This document shows, piece after piece, positions 33,180 through 41,098 of a stretch of DNA of 64,000 nucleotides. Each line of letters opens with the position of its first letter. Positions within the stretch are counted from its first letter, which is position 1. The position numbers were made by a program, and so were the translations under genes. The stretch is from DATARN01 sp963851105 (GTDB lineage: Bacteria > Actinomycetota > Acidimicrobiia > Acidimicrobiales > Palsa-688): contig CAWKNP010000002.1 of NCBI GenBank assembly GCA_963851105.1, positions 62,001-126,000 on the forward strand. The letters run 5' to 3'. The notes below the pieces were generated by a model. It was not told the DNA's origin, searched no databases, and saw nothing but the letters and a program-made list of their open reading frames with translations.

Positions 33180-34280
33180 TTGACCGCGGCGCTGCGCTTC
33201 TCGGTGGCCGCGACCGATGGGTCGGCACGGACCGGCTCGGTCCATACCGCCCGGGGTTCTTTTCCGACCCCTTGCTTTATGCCCGTGGGCACCAGGGGAA
33301 CGGTCAGGACGCTCGACGCCGGGGACCTGGCCGCCATTGGCGCCGATGTCGTGCTGGCCAACACGTACCACCTGATGCTGCGACCCGGCGCCGACATCGT
33401 GGCGGGCCTGGGTGATCTCCACGGTTTCAGCGGTTGGTCGGGCCACCTGCTCACCGACTCGGGCGGCTACCAGGTGTTCTCCTTGGGACCCGAGGTCGAT
33501 GACGACGGGGTCAGTTTCCGCTCCACCTACGACGGGTCCCGCCACCGGTTGACCCCCGAGGGGGCCGTCGCCGTCCAGGAGGCGTTGGGAGCAGACATCC
33601 AGATGGCGCTCGACATCTGCCCGGCGCTGCCGTCGCCCCCCGAGGTCCTGCGGGCCGCGGTGGACAGGACGGCGGCGTGGGCCGCCCGGGCGCGCCACGT
33701 CCACCGGCGGGAGGGCCAAGCCATCTTCGGCATCGTCCAGGGGGGCACCGACGCCGCGCTGCGAGCCGAGAGCGCAGCGCGCACCGTTGCGCTGGGCTTC
33801 GACGGGTACGGCATCGGGGGCCTGTCGGTGGGCGAGCCGAGGGCGGAGATGTTGCCCGCGCTGGAGGCGGCAGCAGCCGAGTTGCCGGCCGATCAGCCTC
33901 GCTACTTGATGGGAGTCGGCGACGCCGTGTCCATCGTGGAGGCGGTGGCCCTCGGCGTCGACATGTTCGACTGTGTGCTGCCGACGCGACTGGGCCGCCA
34001 TGGCACCGCGCTCACCGACCGCGGCAAGGTCCAGATTCGAGGCGCGGTCATGGCCCGCGACGAGGGGCCCGTCGACGACCGGTGCCCGTGCCGGACCTGC
34101 CAGACCCACAGCCGGGCCTACCTGCGGCACCTGTTCATGGTCGGCGAGCCATCGGGCCCCCGCCTCCTGACCTGGCACAACCTGGCGTGGCAGCTGCGGT
34201 TGATGGCCGACATCCGCAGTGCCATCGCCGCGGGCCGCCTCGACGAATTGCGGGTTCGCATCGCCACGGTCTGGCATTAG
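33180..34280 (+). CDS. tgt: tRNA-guanine transglycosylase
   Basis: A 366-residue bacterial Tgt that exchanges guanine 34 of tRNA for preQ1. The active-site aspartate region reads LLTDSGGYQVFSL, the nucleophile region GVDMFDCVLPTRLGRHG, and the zinc ligands are CPCRTCQTHSRAYLRHLF plus a later histidine. MPVGTRGTVRTL and NTYHLMLRPG are family landmarks. TTG 33180 is the first in-frame start after the queA stop that gives normal length. The order queA-tgt-yajC-secD-secF is common across bacteria. Confidence 0.95.
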   Translation: MTAALRFSVAATDGSARTGSVHTARGSFPTPCFMPVGTRGTVRTLDAGDLAAIGADVVLANTYHLMLRPGADIVAGLGDLHGFSGWSGHLLTDSGGYQVFSLGPEVDDDGVSFRSTYDGSRHRLTPEGAVAVQEALGADIQMALDICPALPSPPEVLRAAVDRTAAWAARARHVHRREGQAIFGIVQGGTDAALRAESAARTVALGFDGYGIGGLSVGEPRAEMLPALEAAAAELPADQPRYLMGVGDAVSIVEAVALGVDMFDCVLPTRLGRHGTALTDRGKVQIRGAVMARDEGPVDDRCPCRTCQTHSRAYLRHLFMVGEPSGPRLLTWHNLAWQLRLMADIRSAIAAGRLDELRVRIATVWH

Positions 34281-34409
34281 CCTGCGGGTGCCCCCCGGCG
34301 CCCCCGTCGGAGGCGCTCGATTGGCGTGCGAACGCCCGTAGCGACAGGCCCGCGCTAAGGTCTCCGGGGCTGTCTTGTCGCCAGCTGGCGGTTTGACGCT
34401 CATGCACCC

Positions 34410-34964
34410 ATGCCTCAACTCCTTGTTTTCGTCCTGTTCTTTGCCGGCGTGTATTTCCTGTTGTTGCGACCGCAACAGCAGCGGGTACGGCGCCAGCGCC
34501 AGCTGATCACCGCGATCAGCGTCGGTGACCGAGTGGTCACCGCCGGTGGTCTGATCGGGCGCGTCGTCGACGAGTCGGACGATCGGCTCTGGGTCGAGAT
34601 CAGCGACGGCGTGATCGTCGAATTCCTGCGTATGGCCATCAGCCGCCGGCTCGACGACTCCGAGCCTGGCTACGGCGGGATCTCCGACGGCGGGGGCGAG
34701 GAAGATTCCGGGGAGTTCGCCGAAGGCGAGGCCTTCGGCGACATCGACGGAGATTCCGGCGGCGAAACCGACGAGGAAGTCGCCGCCGACGAGACCGAGG
34801 TGATCGCCGCCGAGGGGGCACCCGAGACGGCGGTGGTGAACCAAGTGCCGGGCCCTGTCCCGGGCGCGGGGGCCCCGTCCACCCCGCCGACGCTCAGCGC
34901 CATCCCCGGCGAGGCGGCGAAATCAGAGACCGCGGCTCCTGCCCCTGGGCCGGATCCGCACTAA
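34410..34964 (+). CDS. yajC: Preprotein translocase accessory subunit YajC
   Basis: A 184-residue YajC: one N-terminal membrane helix (LLVFVLFFAGVYFLLLRPQQ), then QQRVRRQRQLITAISVGDRV and the small beta domain ending in the GVIVEFLRMAISR segment. The remaining 100 residues are an acidic, Gly/Glu/Ala/Pro-rich tail that standard 90-110-residue YajC proteins lack. YajC associates with SecDF at the inner membrane. A TAAGGT hexamer at 34356-34361 could be its -10 with a short untranslated leader. Confidence 0.92.
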   Translation: MPQLLVFVLFFAGVYFLLLRPQQQRVRRQRQLITAISVGDRVVTAGGLIGRVVDESDDRLWVEISDGVIVEFLRMAISRRLDDSEPGYGGISDGGGEEDSGEFAEGEAFGDIDGDSGGETDEEVAADETEVIAAEGAPETAVVNQVPGPVPGAGAPSTPPTLSAIPGEAAKSETAAPAPGPDPH

Positions 34965-35015
34965 TCAATGGGCGGATCAACTTGTGCGTAGGTCACGCCG
35001 TGGGTAGGACATTCG

Positions 35016-36752
35016 GTGCGTAGATCGTTGTGGTACTCGCTCATCGGCATCATCGCGGTGGCTGTCATCGCCCTCGGCGCCACCTTCGCGGCGGGCAACA
35101 AGCCCTTGCTCGGACTCGACCTGCAGGGCGGCGCGTCGGTGGTGCTCCAGCCCAAAGGCAAGGTCGACTCCGGAGTCCTCAACCAGGCGATCACCGTCAT
35201 GCGCCGGCGCATCGACGGCCTCGGTGTGGCCGAGCCCAACATCAGCCGCCAGGGCAACAACGTCGTGATCGAGCTGCCCGGCATCAAGGATCCCGCCAGG
35301 GCGCTGCAAGTGGTCGGCCAGACCGCCCAGCTGCTCTTCCGGCCCGTGCTGTGCACCAGCGGTACCGGCTCGACCGCTCAGATCGTCCCCTTCCCGCCGT
35401 ACTCGGCGACCCCGTCTACGGTGCCCGGAGCGACCACCACCGTGCCGGGCGCAACGACCACCACGGTGGCCGGAGCCCCCACGACGACGCCCGCCGCCAC
35501 CTCGACCACCAAGGGGGCCCTCGGCGTGGGTGGGGGTCGCATGCCGGCCGCTGCGCTCACAGCGCCGCTGCCGGTGCAGACTCCGACCACGCCTGCGCCG
35601 TCGGTCCCCGCCACCACGGCCCCCGCCGCCGCCGGGTCCACCGTGGCCGGCACCACCTCGACCACCGTCGCCGGCGCCACCCCGCAATACAGCGCCCAGG
35701 ATTGCCAGCTGGCCACCACGAACGTGGGGAGCGCCCTGCCGACCACTCCCGACGTGGCAACCGACACCGTCCTGCTCCCGTCGGCCGACAAGTCGGGCAA
35801 CGGCGCCGATCCCGCCGGCCCCCGCTACCTCCTCGGGCCGGCGCAGCTCACCGGCAAAGTGGTCAGCACCGCCACCGCGCTGCCGCCCGACCTGAGCATT
35901 TCCGAGCCCAGCTGGTACGTGCAGGTCAAGTTCACCAGCTCCGGCGGCCCGGCGTTCGACAAGCTGGCGCAGACCAACTACCAGAAGTTCGTGGCCATCA
36001 CCCTCGACGGCGTGGTCGAGTCGGCGCCGCTGATCCAGCAGCAGAGTTACAACGGCCAAGCCGTCATCAACGGCGCCAACTTCACCGAGACATCGGCCAA
36101 GAACCTGGCGTTGGAGCTGCGGTACGGGTCCCTGCCCGTGCAGTTCCAGCCCCAGTCCATCCAGACGGTGTCGGCGACCATCGGCAAGGACTCGCTGCGG
36201 GCCGGCCTCATCTCCGGTGCCATCGGACTGATCCTCGTCCTGTGTTACATGCTCTTCTACTACCGGGCGCTCGGCGTGGTCGTGGTCTTCGGACTGGGAC
36301 TGTCAGGGATGCTGCTGTACGCCATCGTCTCGCAGCTGAGCGCGTCGCGCGGTTTGGCCCTGTCGCTGGCCGGCGCCACCGGCATCATCGTCTCCGTTGG
36401 TGTCACCGCCGACTCCTACATCGTCTATTTCGAGCGATTGAAAGACGAAATACGTTCGGGAAAGAGTGTCCGAACATCGGTTGACCGAGGTTTCTCCCGC
36501 GCCTACCGCACCATCGTGGCCGCCGACCTGATCTCGATCATGGCCGCCGCCATCCTCTACCTCTTCACGGTCGGGTCGGTCCGGGGCTTCGCCCTGTTCC
36601 TGTTCCTGTCGACGGTGCTCGACCTGATCACCGCCTACTTCTTCACCCGGCCCATGGTCGCCCTGCTCGGGCGAAACCGGCTGTTCACCGAGGCGCGATT
36701 CTTCGGGGTGGCGCGCGGCCTGGCCGCCACCCCCACCGGGGAGAACCAATGA
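35016..36752 (+). CDS. secD: Protein translocase subunit SecD
   Basis: A 578-residue RND-type Sec accessory protein that uses proton-motive force to pull exported proteins out of the channel. N-terminal helix, LLGLDLQGGASVVLQPKG and the VMRRRIDGLGVAEPNIS motif, then the periplasmic P1 domain, then a C-terminal membrane region with RAGLISGAIGLILVLCYML and DSYIVYFERLKDEIRSG. An unusual low-complexity insertion rich in Thr, Ala, Pro and Gly (about residues 126-225) interrupts P1. GTG 35016 gives the usual short cytoplasmic N-terminus. secF starts in its stop codon (ATGA). Confidence 0.95.
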   Translation: MRRSLWYSLIGIIAVAVIALGATFAAGNKPLLGLDLQGGASVVLQPKGKVDSGVLNQAITVMRRRIDGLGVAEPNISRQGNNVVIELPGIKDPARALQVVGQTAQLLFRPVLCTSGTGSTAQIVPFPPYSATPSTVPGATTTVPGATTTTVAGAPTTTPAATSTTKGALGVGGGRMPAAALTAPLPVQTPTTPAPSVPATTAPAAAGSTVAGTTSTTVAGATPQYSAQDCQLATTNVGSALPTTPDVATDTVLLPSADKSGNGADPAGPRYLLGPAQLTGKVVSTATALPPDLSISEPSWYVQVKFTSSGGPAFDKLAQTNYQKFVAITLDGVVESAPLIQQQSYNGQAVINGANFTETSAKNLALELRYGSLPVQFQPQSIQTVSATIGKDSLRAGLISGAIGLILVLCYMLFYYRALGVVVVFGLGLSGMLLYAIVSQLSASRGLALSLAGATGIIVSVGVTADSYIVYFERLKDEIRSGKSVRTSVDRGFSRAYRTIVAADLISIMAAAILYLFTVGSVRGFALFLFLSTVLDLITAYFFTRPMVALLGRNRLFTEARFFGVARGLAATPTGENQ

Positions 36753-38215
36753 CCGAGACCAAGCACAAACTTTGGACTCGCCTCTACCGGGGCGAGACCT
36801 CGTTCGACTTCGTCGGCAAGCGCAAGCGATGGTTCACCGTTTCGGCGCTGATCATCGTCGTCGGCATCCTGGCGCTGGCCGTTCGCGGCCTGAACTTCGG
36901 TATCGAGTTCAAGGGGGGAACGGTCTGGGAGGTCAAGTCCAACGCCTCGGTGTCCCGTACCCGTGACGTCCTCGGCCAGGTCTCTGCCGACCTGCGCCAA
37001 GCCACTATCGAGGTCCTCACCGATCGCCAGACCGGTACCCACACGATCCGGGTCTCGGCCCACGCCAACACCACGGCCGACAAGACCAAGGTCAACCAGG
37101 TCAGCGAGGCGCTGGCCAAGATGTCCGGTGTCAATGTCAACCAGGTGACCCTGAACGACGTCGGGCCCACCTGGGGCCACGACATCACCCAGAAGGCCTT
37201 GCGAGCATTGGTGATCTTCCTCGTGGCGGTGGTGATCTACGTCACCTTCCGCTTCGAGGGGAAGATGGCGATCGCGGCTTTGATCGCCCTGCTGCACGAC
37301 ATCCTGATCACGATCGGGATCTATTCGCTTTCCGGGTTCCAGGTGACGCCGGCGACGGTGATCGCCTTCCTCACGATCCTCGGGTACTCGCTCTACGACA
37401 CCGTGGTCGTGTTCGACAAGATCGAGGAGAACACCAAGGGGTTGGCGGCATCGGGGCGCATCACCTACACCGAGACGGTCAACCTCTCGATGAATCAGGT
37501 GCTGATGCGGTCGATCAACACCAGCATCGTCGCCATCATGCCGATCCTGTCGATCCTGCTGATCGGGTCGTACTTCCTCGGGGCGTCGGCGCTGCAGGAC
37601 TTCGGCCTGGCTTTGTTCATCGGCCTGCTCACCGGGGCCTACTCCTCGATCTTCATCGCGGCGCCGGCGCTGGCGGTCATGAAGGAGCGCGAGCCCCGGT
37701 ACAGCCAGATCCGCCAGCGCCTAGCGAACCGTGCCTCGATGACGGGTGTGCTCACCCCGGCCAGCGCCGCGTCGGGCGAGGTGCTCGGCGTCGCCGGTGG
37801 CAGCGGCGGCGGGGGGCGCTCCCGATCGGGGACCAAAGCGGCCGCCGGCGCGGGCGGTGGTGGCGGTGGTGGTGGCGGTAACCGGGCCAAGTTGGCGCCC
37901 CGGCCGCCCCTCAAGCCGTCCAAGCTCGCCGGGCCTGAGCGCGAGGAGTCGGTCGTGGAGGACGAAGGCATCGACGAGGTAGAGGTGGCACCGGTGGCGT
38001 CGGTGCGAGGGGACGGCAAGGCCAAGGCCGGATCCGCCCCCAAACAGGGCCCACCGGCATCGGCGGGATCGGCAACGGCCGGGGAAAAGGTGCCGGCGGC
38101 CGCCGCGCCTGCGAAGCCGCCGGTCAAGCCTCGGCCCGGGCCCGCCAACCGTTCCGGTGGCGGTGGCGGGAATCGCCCCGGTCCCCGCCCGCGCAAAAAG
38201 GGCCGCAAGCGCTGA
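36749..38215 (+). CDS. secF: Protein translocase subunit SecF, with long C-terminal tail
   Basis: A 488-residue protein. Residues 1-320 are a canonical SecF (LNFGIEFKGGTVWEV near the N-terminus, VGPTWGHDITQKALRALVIF, LTILGYSLYDTVVVFDKIEEN, SIFIAAPALAVMKER). The last 160 residues are Gly, Pro, Lys and Ala-rich low complexity with a run of nine glycines and a strongly basic end (RPRKKGRKR). The tail is on the cytoplasmic side and could contact ribosomes or nucleic acid; that is inference. ATG 36749 overlaps the secD stop. A GC-rich potential hairpin follows the gene at 38221-38242. Confidence 0.94.
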   Translation: MTETKHKLWTRLYRGETSFDFVGKRKRWFTVSALIIVVGILALAVRGLNFGIEFKGGTVWEVKSNASVSRTRDVLGQVSADLRQATIEVLTDRQTGTHTIRVSAHANTTADKTKVNQVSEALAKMSGVNVNQVTLNDVGPTWGHDITQKALRALVIFLVAVVIYVTFRFEGKMAIAALIALLHDILITIGIYSLSGFQVTPATVIAFLTILGYSLYDTVVVFDKIEENTKGLAASGRITYTETVNLSMNQVLMRSINTSIVAIMPILSILLIGSYFLGASALQDFGLALFIGLLTGAYSSIFIAAPALAVMKEREPRYSQIRQRLANRASMTGVLTPASAASGEVLGVAGGSGGGGRSRSGTKAAAGAGGGGGGGGGNRAKLAPRPPLKPSKLAGPEREESVVEDEGIDEVEVAPVASVRGDGKAKAGSAPKQGPPASAGSATAGEKVPAAAAPAKPPVKPRPGPANRSGGGGGNRPGPRPRKKGRKR

Positions 38216-38269
38216 GCGACGGTCCCGGGGTGGGGCCCCCGGCTGATTGGGCACCAGCCCCGAAGCCGC

Positions 38270-38275
38270 TACCGT
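38270..38275 (+). promoter_or_regulatory. Leaderless-type -10 element of the apt remnant
   Basis: TACCGT, six bases before ATG 38282. It has survived although the gene behind it is broken. Confidence 0.45.
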
Positions 38276-38281
38276 GGTGCA

Positions 38282-38540
38282 ATGGGGAGCACAGCCGGTG
38301 ACAGTGCCTGGCTGAAAGAATTCTTGCCGGACCTCGAGGTCTGTCCCCACCCGGGAAAAGATCAGCCGCGACCGGCTCGGACCGGAGGACCTTTCGCTGC
38401 ACCGCGGCCGCCGCCGCCCGCCTGGTCGACCGTTTGGACGGGTCACCATCGGGGCCAGCTTCCTCATGAAGGTGGCATTTCTGGGCGGTCGCGGGAAGCT
38501 GGAGGGCTACCGCACCGTTTCCCTAGATACCTATGAATGA
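38282..38540 (+). pseudogene. apt: Remnant of adenine phosphoribosyltransferase (apt)
   Basis: Between secF and rel, where many Actinobacteria carry apt, lies a broken copy. From ATG 38282 the frame reads like an Apt N-terminus (AWLKEFLPDLEVCPHPG), then loses similarity. In another frame, AARLVDRLDG at about 38415-38440 resembles the helix after the PRPP loop, and from 38442 a third frame reads VTIGASFLMKVAFLGGRGKL and ends GYRTVSLDTYE with a TGA at 38538-38540, a clear Apt C-terminus. The PRPP-binding motif and most of the core (about 100 residues) are missing. I infer an internal deletion with frameshift. Identification of the C-terminus is firm; that of the N-terminus is weaker. Confidence 0.75.
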
Positions 38541-38549
38541 GTCGCCCGT

Positions 38550-40817
38550 ATGAGCCGTGAACGTGCCCGGGGCCCGGTGCTCGAGAGCACCGGCCGGCGC
38601 AGCGCGGTCGCCACGGCTCCCCGGGTACTGCCTTGGCGGCGTCCCACGCCACCGGCCGACCTGGTCGCCCCGGTGGTCACGGCCTACAAGGATCGGCATC
38701 CGAAGAGCGACGCCTCGCTCATCCTCGCGGCTTACGAGGTGGCGTCGGCCGCCCACGAGGGCCAGCTCCGCAAGTCGGGTGAGGCGTACATCACCCACCC
38801 GGTGGCGGTGGCGACCATCCTCGCCAGCCTCAGCCTGGATGACGTGACGATCGCGTCGGCCCTCCTCCACGACGCCGTCGAGGATACGGGGGTCTCGCTG
38901 GGTGACATCGAGGAGCAGTTCGGGCCCATCGTGGCGTCGATCGTGGACGGGGTCACCAAGCTCGAACGGATCCAGTTCGACTCCAAGCAGGCGCAGCAGG
39001 CGGCCACTATGCGCAAGATGCTGGTGGCCATGGCCAAGGACCCCCGGGTCCTGCTCATCAAGCTGGCGGACCGGCTGCACAACATGCGAACCATCGCCGC
39101 CATGCCCGAGTGGAAGCAGCAGCGCACCGCCCAGGAGACACTCGACATCTATGCCCCTTTGGCGCACCGCTTCGGCATCCAGGACATCAAATGGCAACTC
39201 GAGGACCTGGCCTTCGCCACCCTCCATCCCCGGCGCTACGCCGAGATCGAGCAGATGGTGGCCACCCGCTCGCCCGAGAGGGACATCTACATCACTCAGG
39301 TCATCGACCACGTGCAGGAGCGCCTGGTGGCGGCGCGCGTCGAGGGCGCGGTCACCGGCCGTCCCAAGCACCTGTACTCCATTTACGAGAAGATGGTCGT
39401 CAAGTCCAAGGAATTCGACGACATCTACGACCTCGTCGGCGTCCGGGTCCTGGTCGATTCTGTCAAGGACTGCTGGGCGGCACTCGGCGCCATCCACGGG
39501 GCGTGGACTCCGGTCCAGGGACGATTCAAGGACTACATCAACACACCGAAATTCAACCTCTACCAGTCGCTGCACACAACGGTGGTGGGTCCCCAGGGCA
39601 AGCCCCTCGAGGTCCAGATCCGCACCAAGGAGATGCACAACCGGGCGGAGCGCGGGATCGCCGCCCACTGGGGTTACAAGGAGCGGGCCTCGGCCGCCGA
39701 TGTTGCCTGGTTGCAGCGCATCGTCGACTGGCAGGAGGAGACGGCCGACCCCAACGAGTTCCTCGAGACCCTAAAGCTCGATCTCGAGCAGGACGAGGTC
39801 TTCGTGTTCACCCCGAAGGGTGACGTCATGTCGCTGCCGGTCGGCGCGACCCCTGTCGATTTCGCGTACGCCATCCACACCGAGGTCGGGCACCGCTGCA
39901 TCGGCGCCAAGGTCAATGGGCGGCTGGTCCCCCTCGACTCCGCCCTCCAGTCGGGCGACAGCATCGAGATCTTCACCTCCAAGGTGCCGTCGGCGAGCCC
40001 CAGCCGGGACTGGATGCAGATCGTCGTCACCCCCCGGGCCCGCAACAAGATCCGCCAGTGGTTCAGCCGCGAGCGCCGCGAGGACGCCATCGAGAACGGC
40101 AAGGAGGAGCTGGTCAAGGCGCTTCGCAAGGAGGGACTCCCGGTCCAGAAGCTGACCAACTCCCCGTCGCTCGTAAAGCTGGCCGAGACGATGAACTACG
40201 TCGATCTCGACGCTTTTTACGCCGCGCTCGGCGAGGGCCACATCTCGGGTCGGACCATCGCCCAGCGCCTGGCCAAGGAGCTGCGCGGCGGTGAAGCCGA
40301 AGAACAGCTGCCCACGACGGCCCGCCAGCCCCGCCGGCCGAGCCGGACCAATCCGATCGGTGTCCACGTCGAAGGCCTCGATGATGTCATGGTCCGCCTG
40401 TCCCGCTGCTGCACCCCGGTGCCCGGCGACGAGATCATGGGGTTCGTGACCCGGGGCCGGGGCGTCAGCGTCCACCGCAACGATTGCTCCAACGCCGTGG
40501 CCCTGTCGGCGACAGCCGTGGGCCGCATCATCGAGGTCGAATGGGACCGGGAGCAGGCGGGCAGTTTCGTCGCCTCCATCGAGGTCAAGGCGCTCGACCG
40601 CACCCGCCTCGGCGTCGATGTCTGGAAGATCCTCTCGGATCACCACCTCAACGTGCTGCGCAGCGAGAGCCATACCGGCGCCGACCGGGTCAGCAAGATG
40701 CGCTTCGAGTTCGAGCTGGCCGACCCCGCCCACCTCGAGTCCCTGCTCAACGCGGTGAAACGCCTGGACAGCGTGTACGACGCCTACCGCATCATCCCGG
40801 GCAAAGGCGGCGGCTAG
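38550..40817 (+). CDS. rel: Bifunctional (p)ppGpp synthetase/hydrolase
   Basis: A 755-residue RelA/SpoT homologue of the actinobacterial Rel type. Order: N-terminal HD hydrolase (THPVAVATILASL, ALLHDAVEDTG, KLADRLHNMRTI), synthetase domain (GRPKHLYSIYEKM, FDDIYDLVGVRVLV, YQSLHTTVVGP, VEVQIRT-like LEVQIRTKEMH), TGS domain (VFVFTPKGDVMSLPVGATPV), a conserved-cysteine/zinc region (VRLSRCCTPVPGDEIMGFVT) and a C-terminal ACT domain. Both active sites look intact, so it should make and degrade the alarmone. ATG 38550 follows the apt remnant by nine bases. Confidence 0.97.
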   Translation: MSRERARGPVLESTGRRSAVATAPRVLPWRRPTPPADLVAPVVTAYKDRHPKSDASLILAAYEVASAAHEGQLRKSGEAYITHPVAVATILASLSLDDVTIASALLHDAVEDTGVSLGDIEEQFGPIVASIVDGVTKLERIQFDSKQAQQAATMRKMLVAMAKDPRVLLIKLADRLHNMRTIAAMPEWKQQRTAQETLDIYAPLAHRFGIQDIKWQLEDLAFATLHPRRYAEIEQMVATRSPERDIYITQVIDHVQERLVAARVEGAVTGRPKHLYSIYEKMVVKSKEFDDIYDLVGVRVLVDSVKDCWAALGAIHGAWTPVQGRFKDYINTPKFNLYQSLHTTVVGPQGKPLEVQIRTKEMHNRAERGIAAHWGYKERASAADVAWLQRIVDWQEETADPNEFLETLKLDLEQDEVFVFTPKGDVMSLPVGATPVDFAYAIHTEVGHRCIGAKVNGRLVPLDSALQSGDSIEIFTSKVPSASPSRDWMQIVVTPRARNKIRQWFSRERREDAIENGKEELVKALRKEGLPVQKLTNSPSLVKLAETMNYVDLDAFYAALGEGHISGRTIAQRLAKELRGGEAEEQLPTTARQPRRPSRTNPIGVHVEGLDDVMVRLSRCCTPVPGDEIMGFVTRGRGVSVHRNDCSNAVALSATAVGRIIEVEWDREQAGSFVASIEVKALDRTRLGVDVWKILSDHHLNVLRSESHTGADRVSKMRFEFELADPAHLESLLNAVKRLDSVYDAYRIIPGKGGG

Positions 40818-40856
40818 GGGAGGTTGCCACCAGGCCAGGTCGGGTAAAGACGCACT

Positions 40857-41006
40857 ATGGCAAACGACAATCCCGAACACGTTCCTGGCGCTCCCCGTGG
40901 AGAGGACTTCGCCGACGAGCCGACCGAGACCCAAGGTCCGACCGAACGCCCGGTTGGCAAGGTCGAGGGAGACCCCATGTCGGAGACATCCAAGGGCAGC
41001 GCATAG
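40857..41006 (+). CDS. Small acidic ORF upstream of hisS
   Basis: A 49-codon frame, ATG 40857 to TAG 41006. The product is hydrophilic and acidic (starts MANDNPEHVPGAP, ends MSETSKGSA), probably disordered. Evidence is modest: a TAAAGA hexamer six bases before the ATG and a very strong terminator 18 bases after the stop, so at least a short transcript is likely here. No family recognised. It could equally be a non-coding small RNA. Confidence 0.45.
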   Translation: MANDNPEHVPGAPRGEDFADEPTETQGPTERPVGKVEGDPMSETSKGSA

Positions 41007-41024
41007 CGCGAGAAGTGCAAGACC

Positions 41025-41055
41025 GGGGGCCGGGGGTTTCCCCCGGCCCCCTTTT
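41025..41055 (+). terminator. Intrinsic terminator before hisS
   Basis: Perfect 12-bp GC stem, GGGGGCCGGGGG (41025-41036), loop TTT, complementary arm (41040-41051), then TTTT. It ends transcription from rel or from the small ORF and isolates hisS. Confidence 0.92.
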
Positions 41056-41061
41056 CCCGTC

Positions 41062-41089
41062 TTGATTTGGGGTAGGGCGCCTGTACCCT
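41062..41089 (+). promoter_or_regulatory. hisS promoter
   Basis: -35 TTGATT (41062-41067), 16-base spacer, -10 TACCCT (41084-41089), nine bases before ATG 41099. It starts immediately after the terminator, which supports an independent hisS unit. Confidence 0.6.
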
Positions 41090-41098
41090 GCTCGCCAC

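Noticed and set aside
32988..34844. 618-codon minus-strand frame across queA, tgt and yajC
   Set aside because: Spans three genuine plus-strand genes and has no family resemblance.
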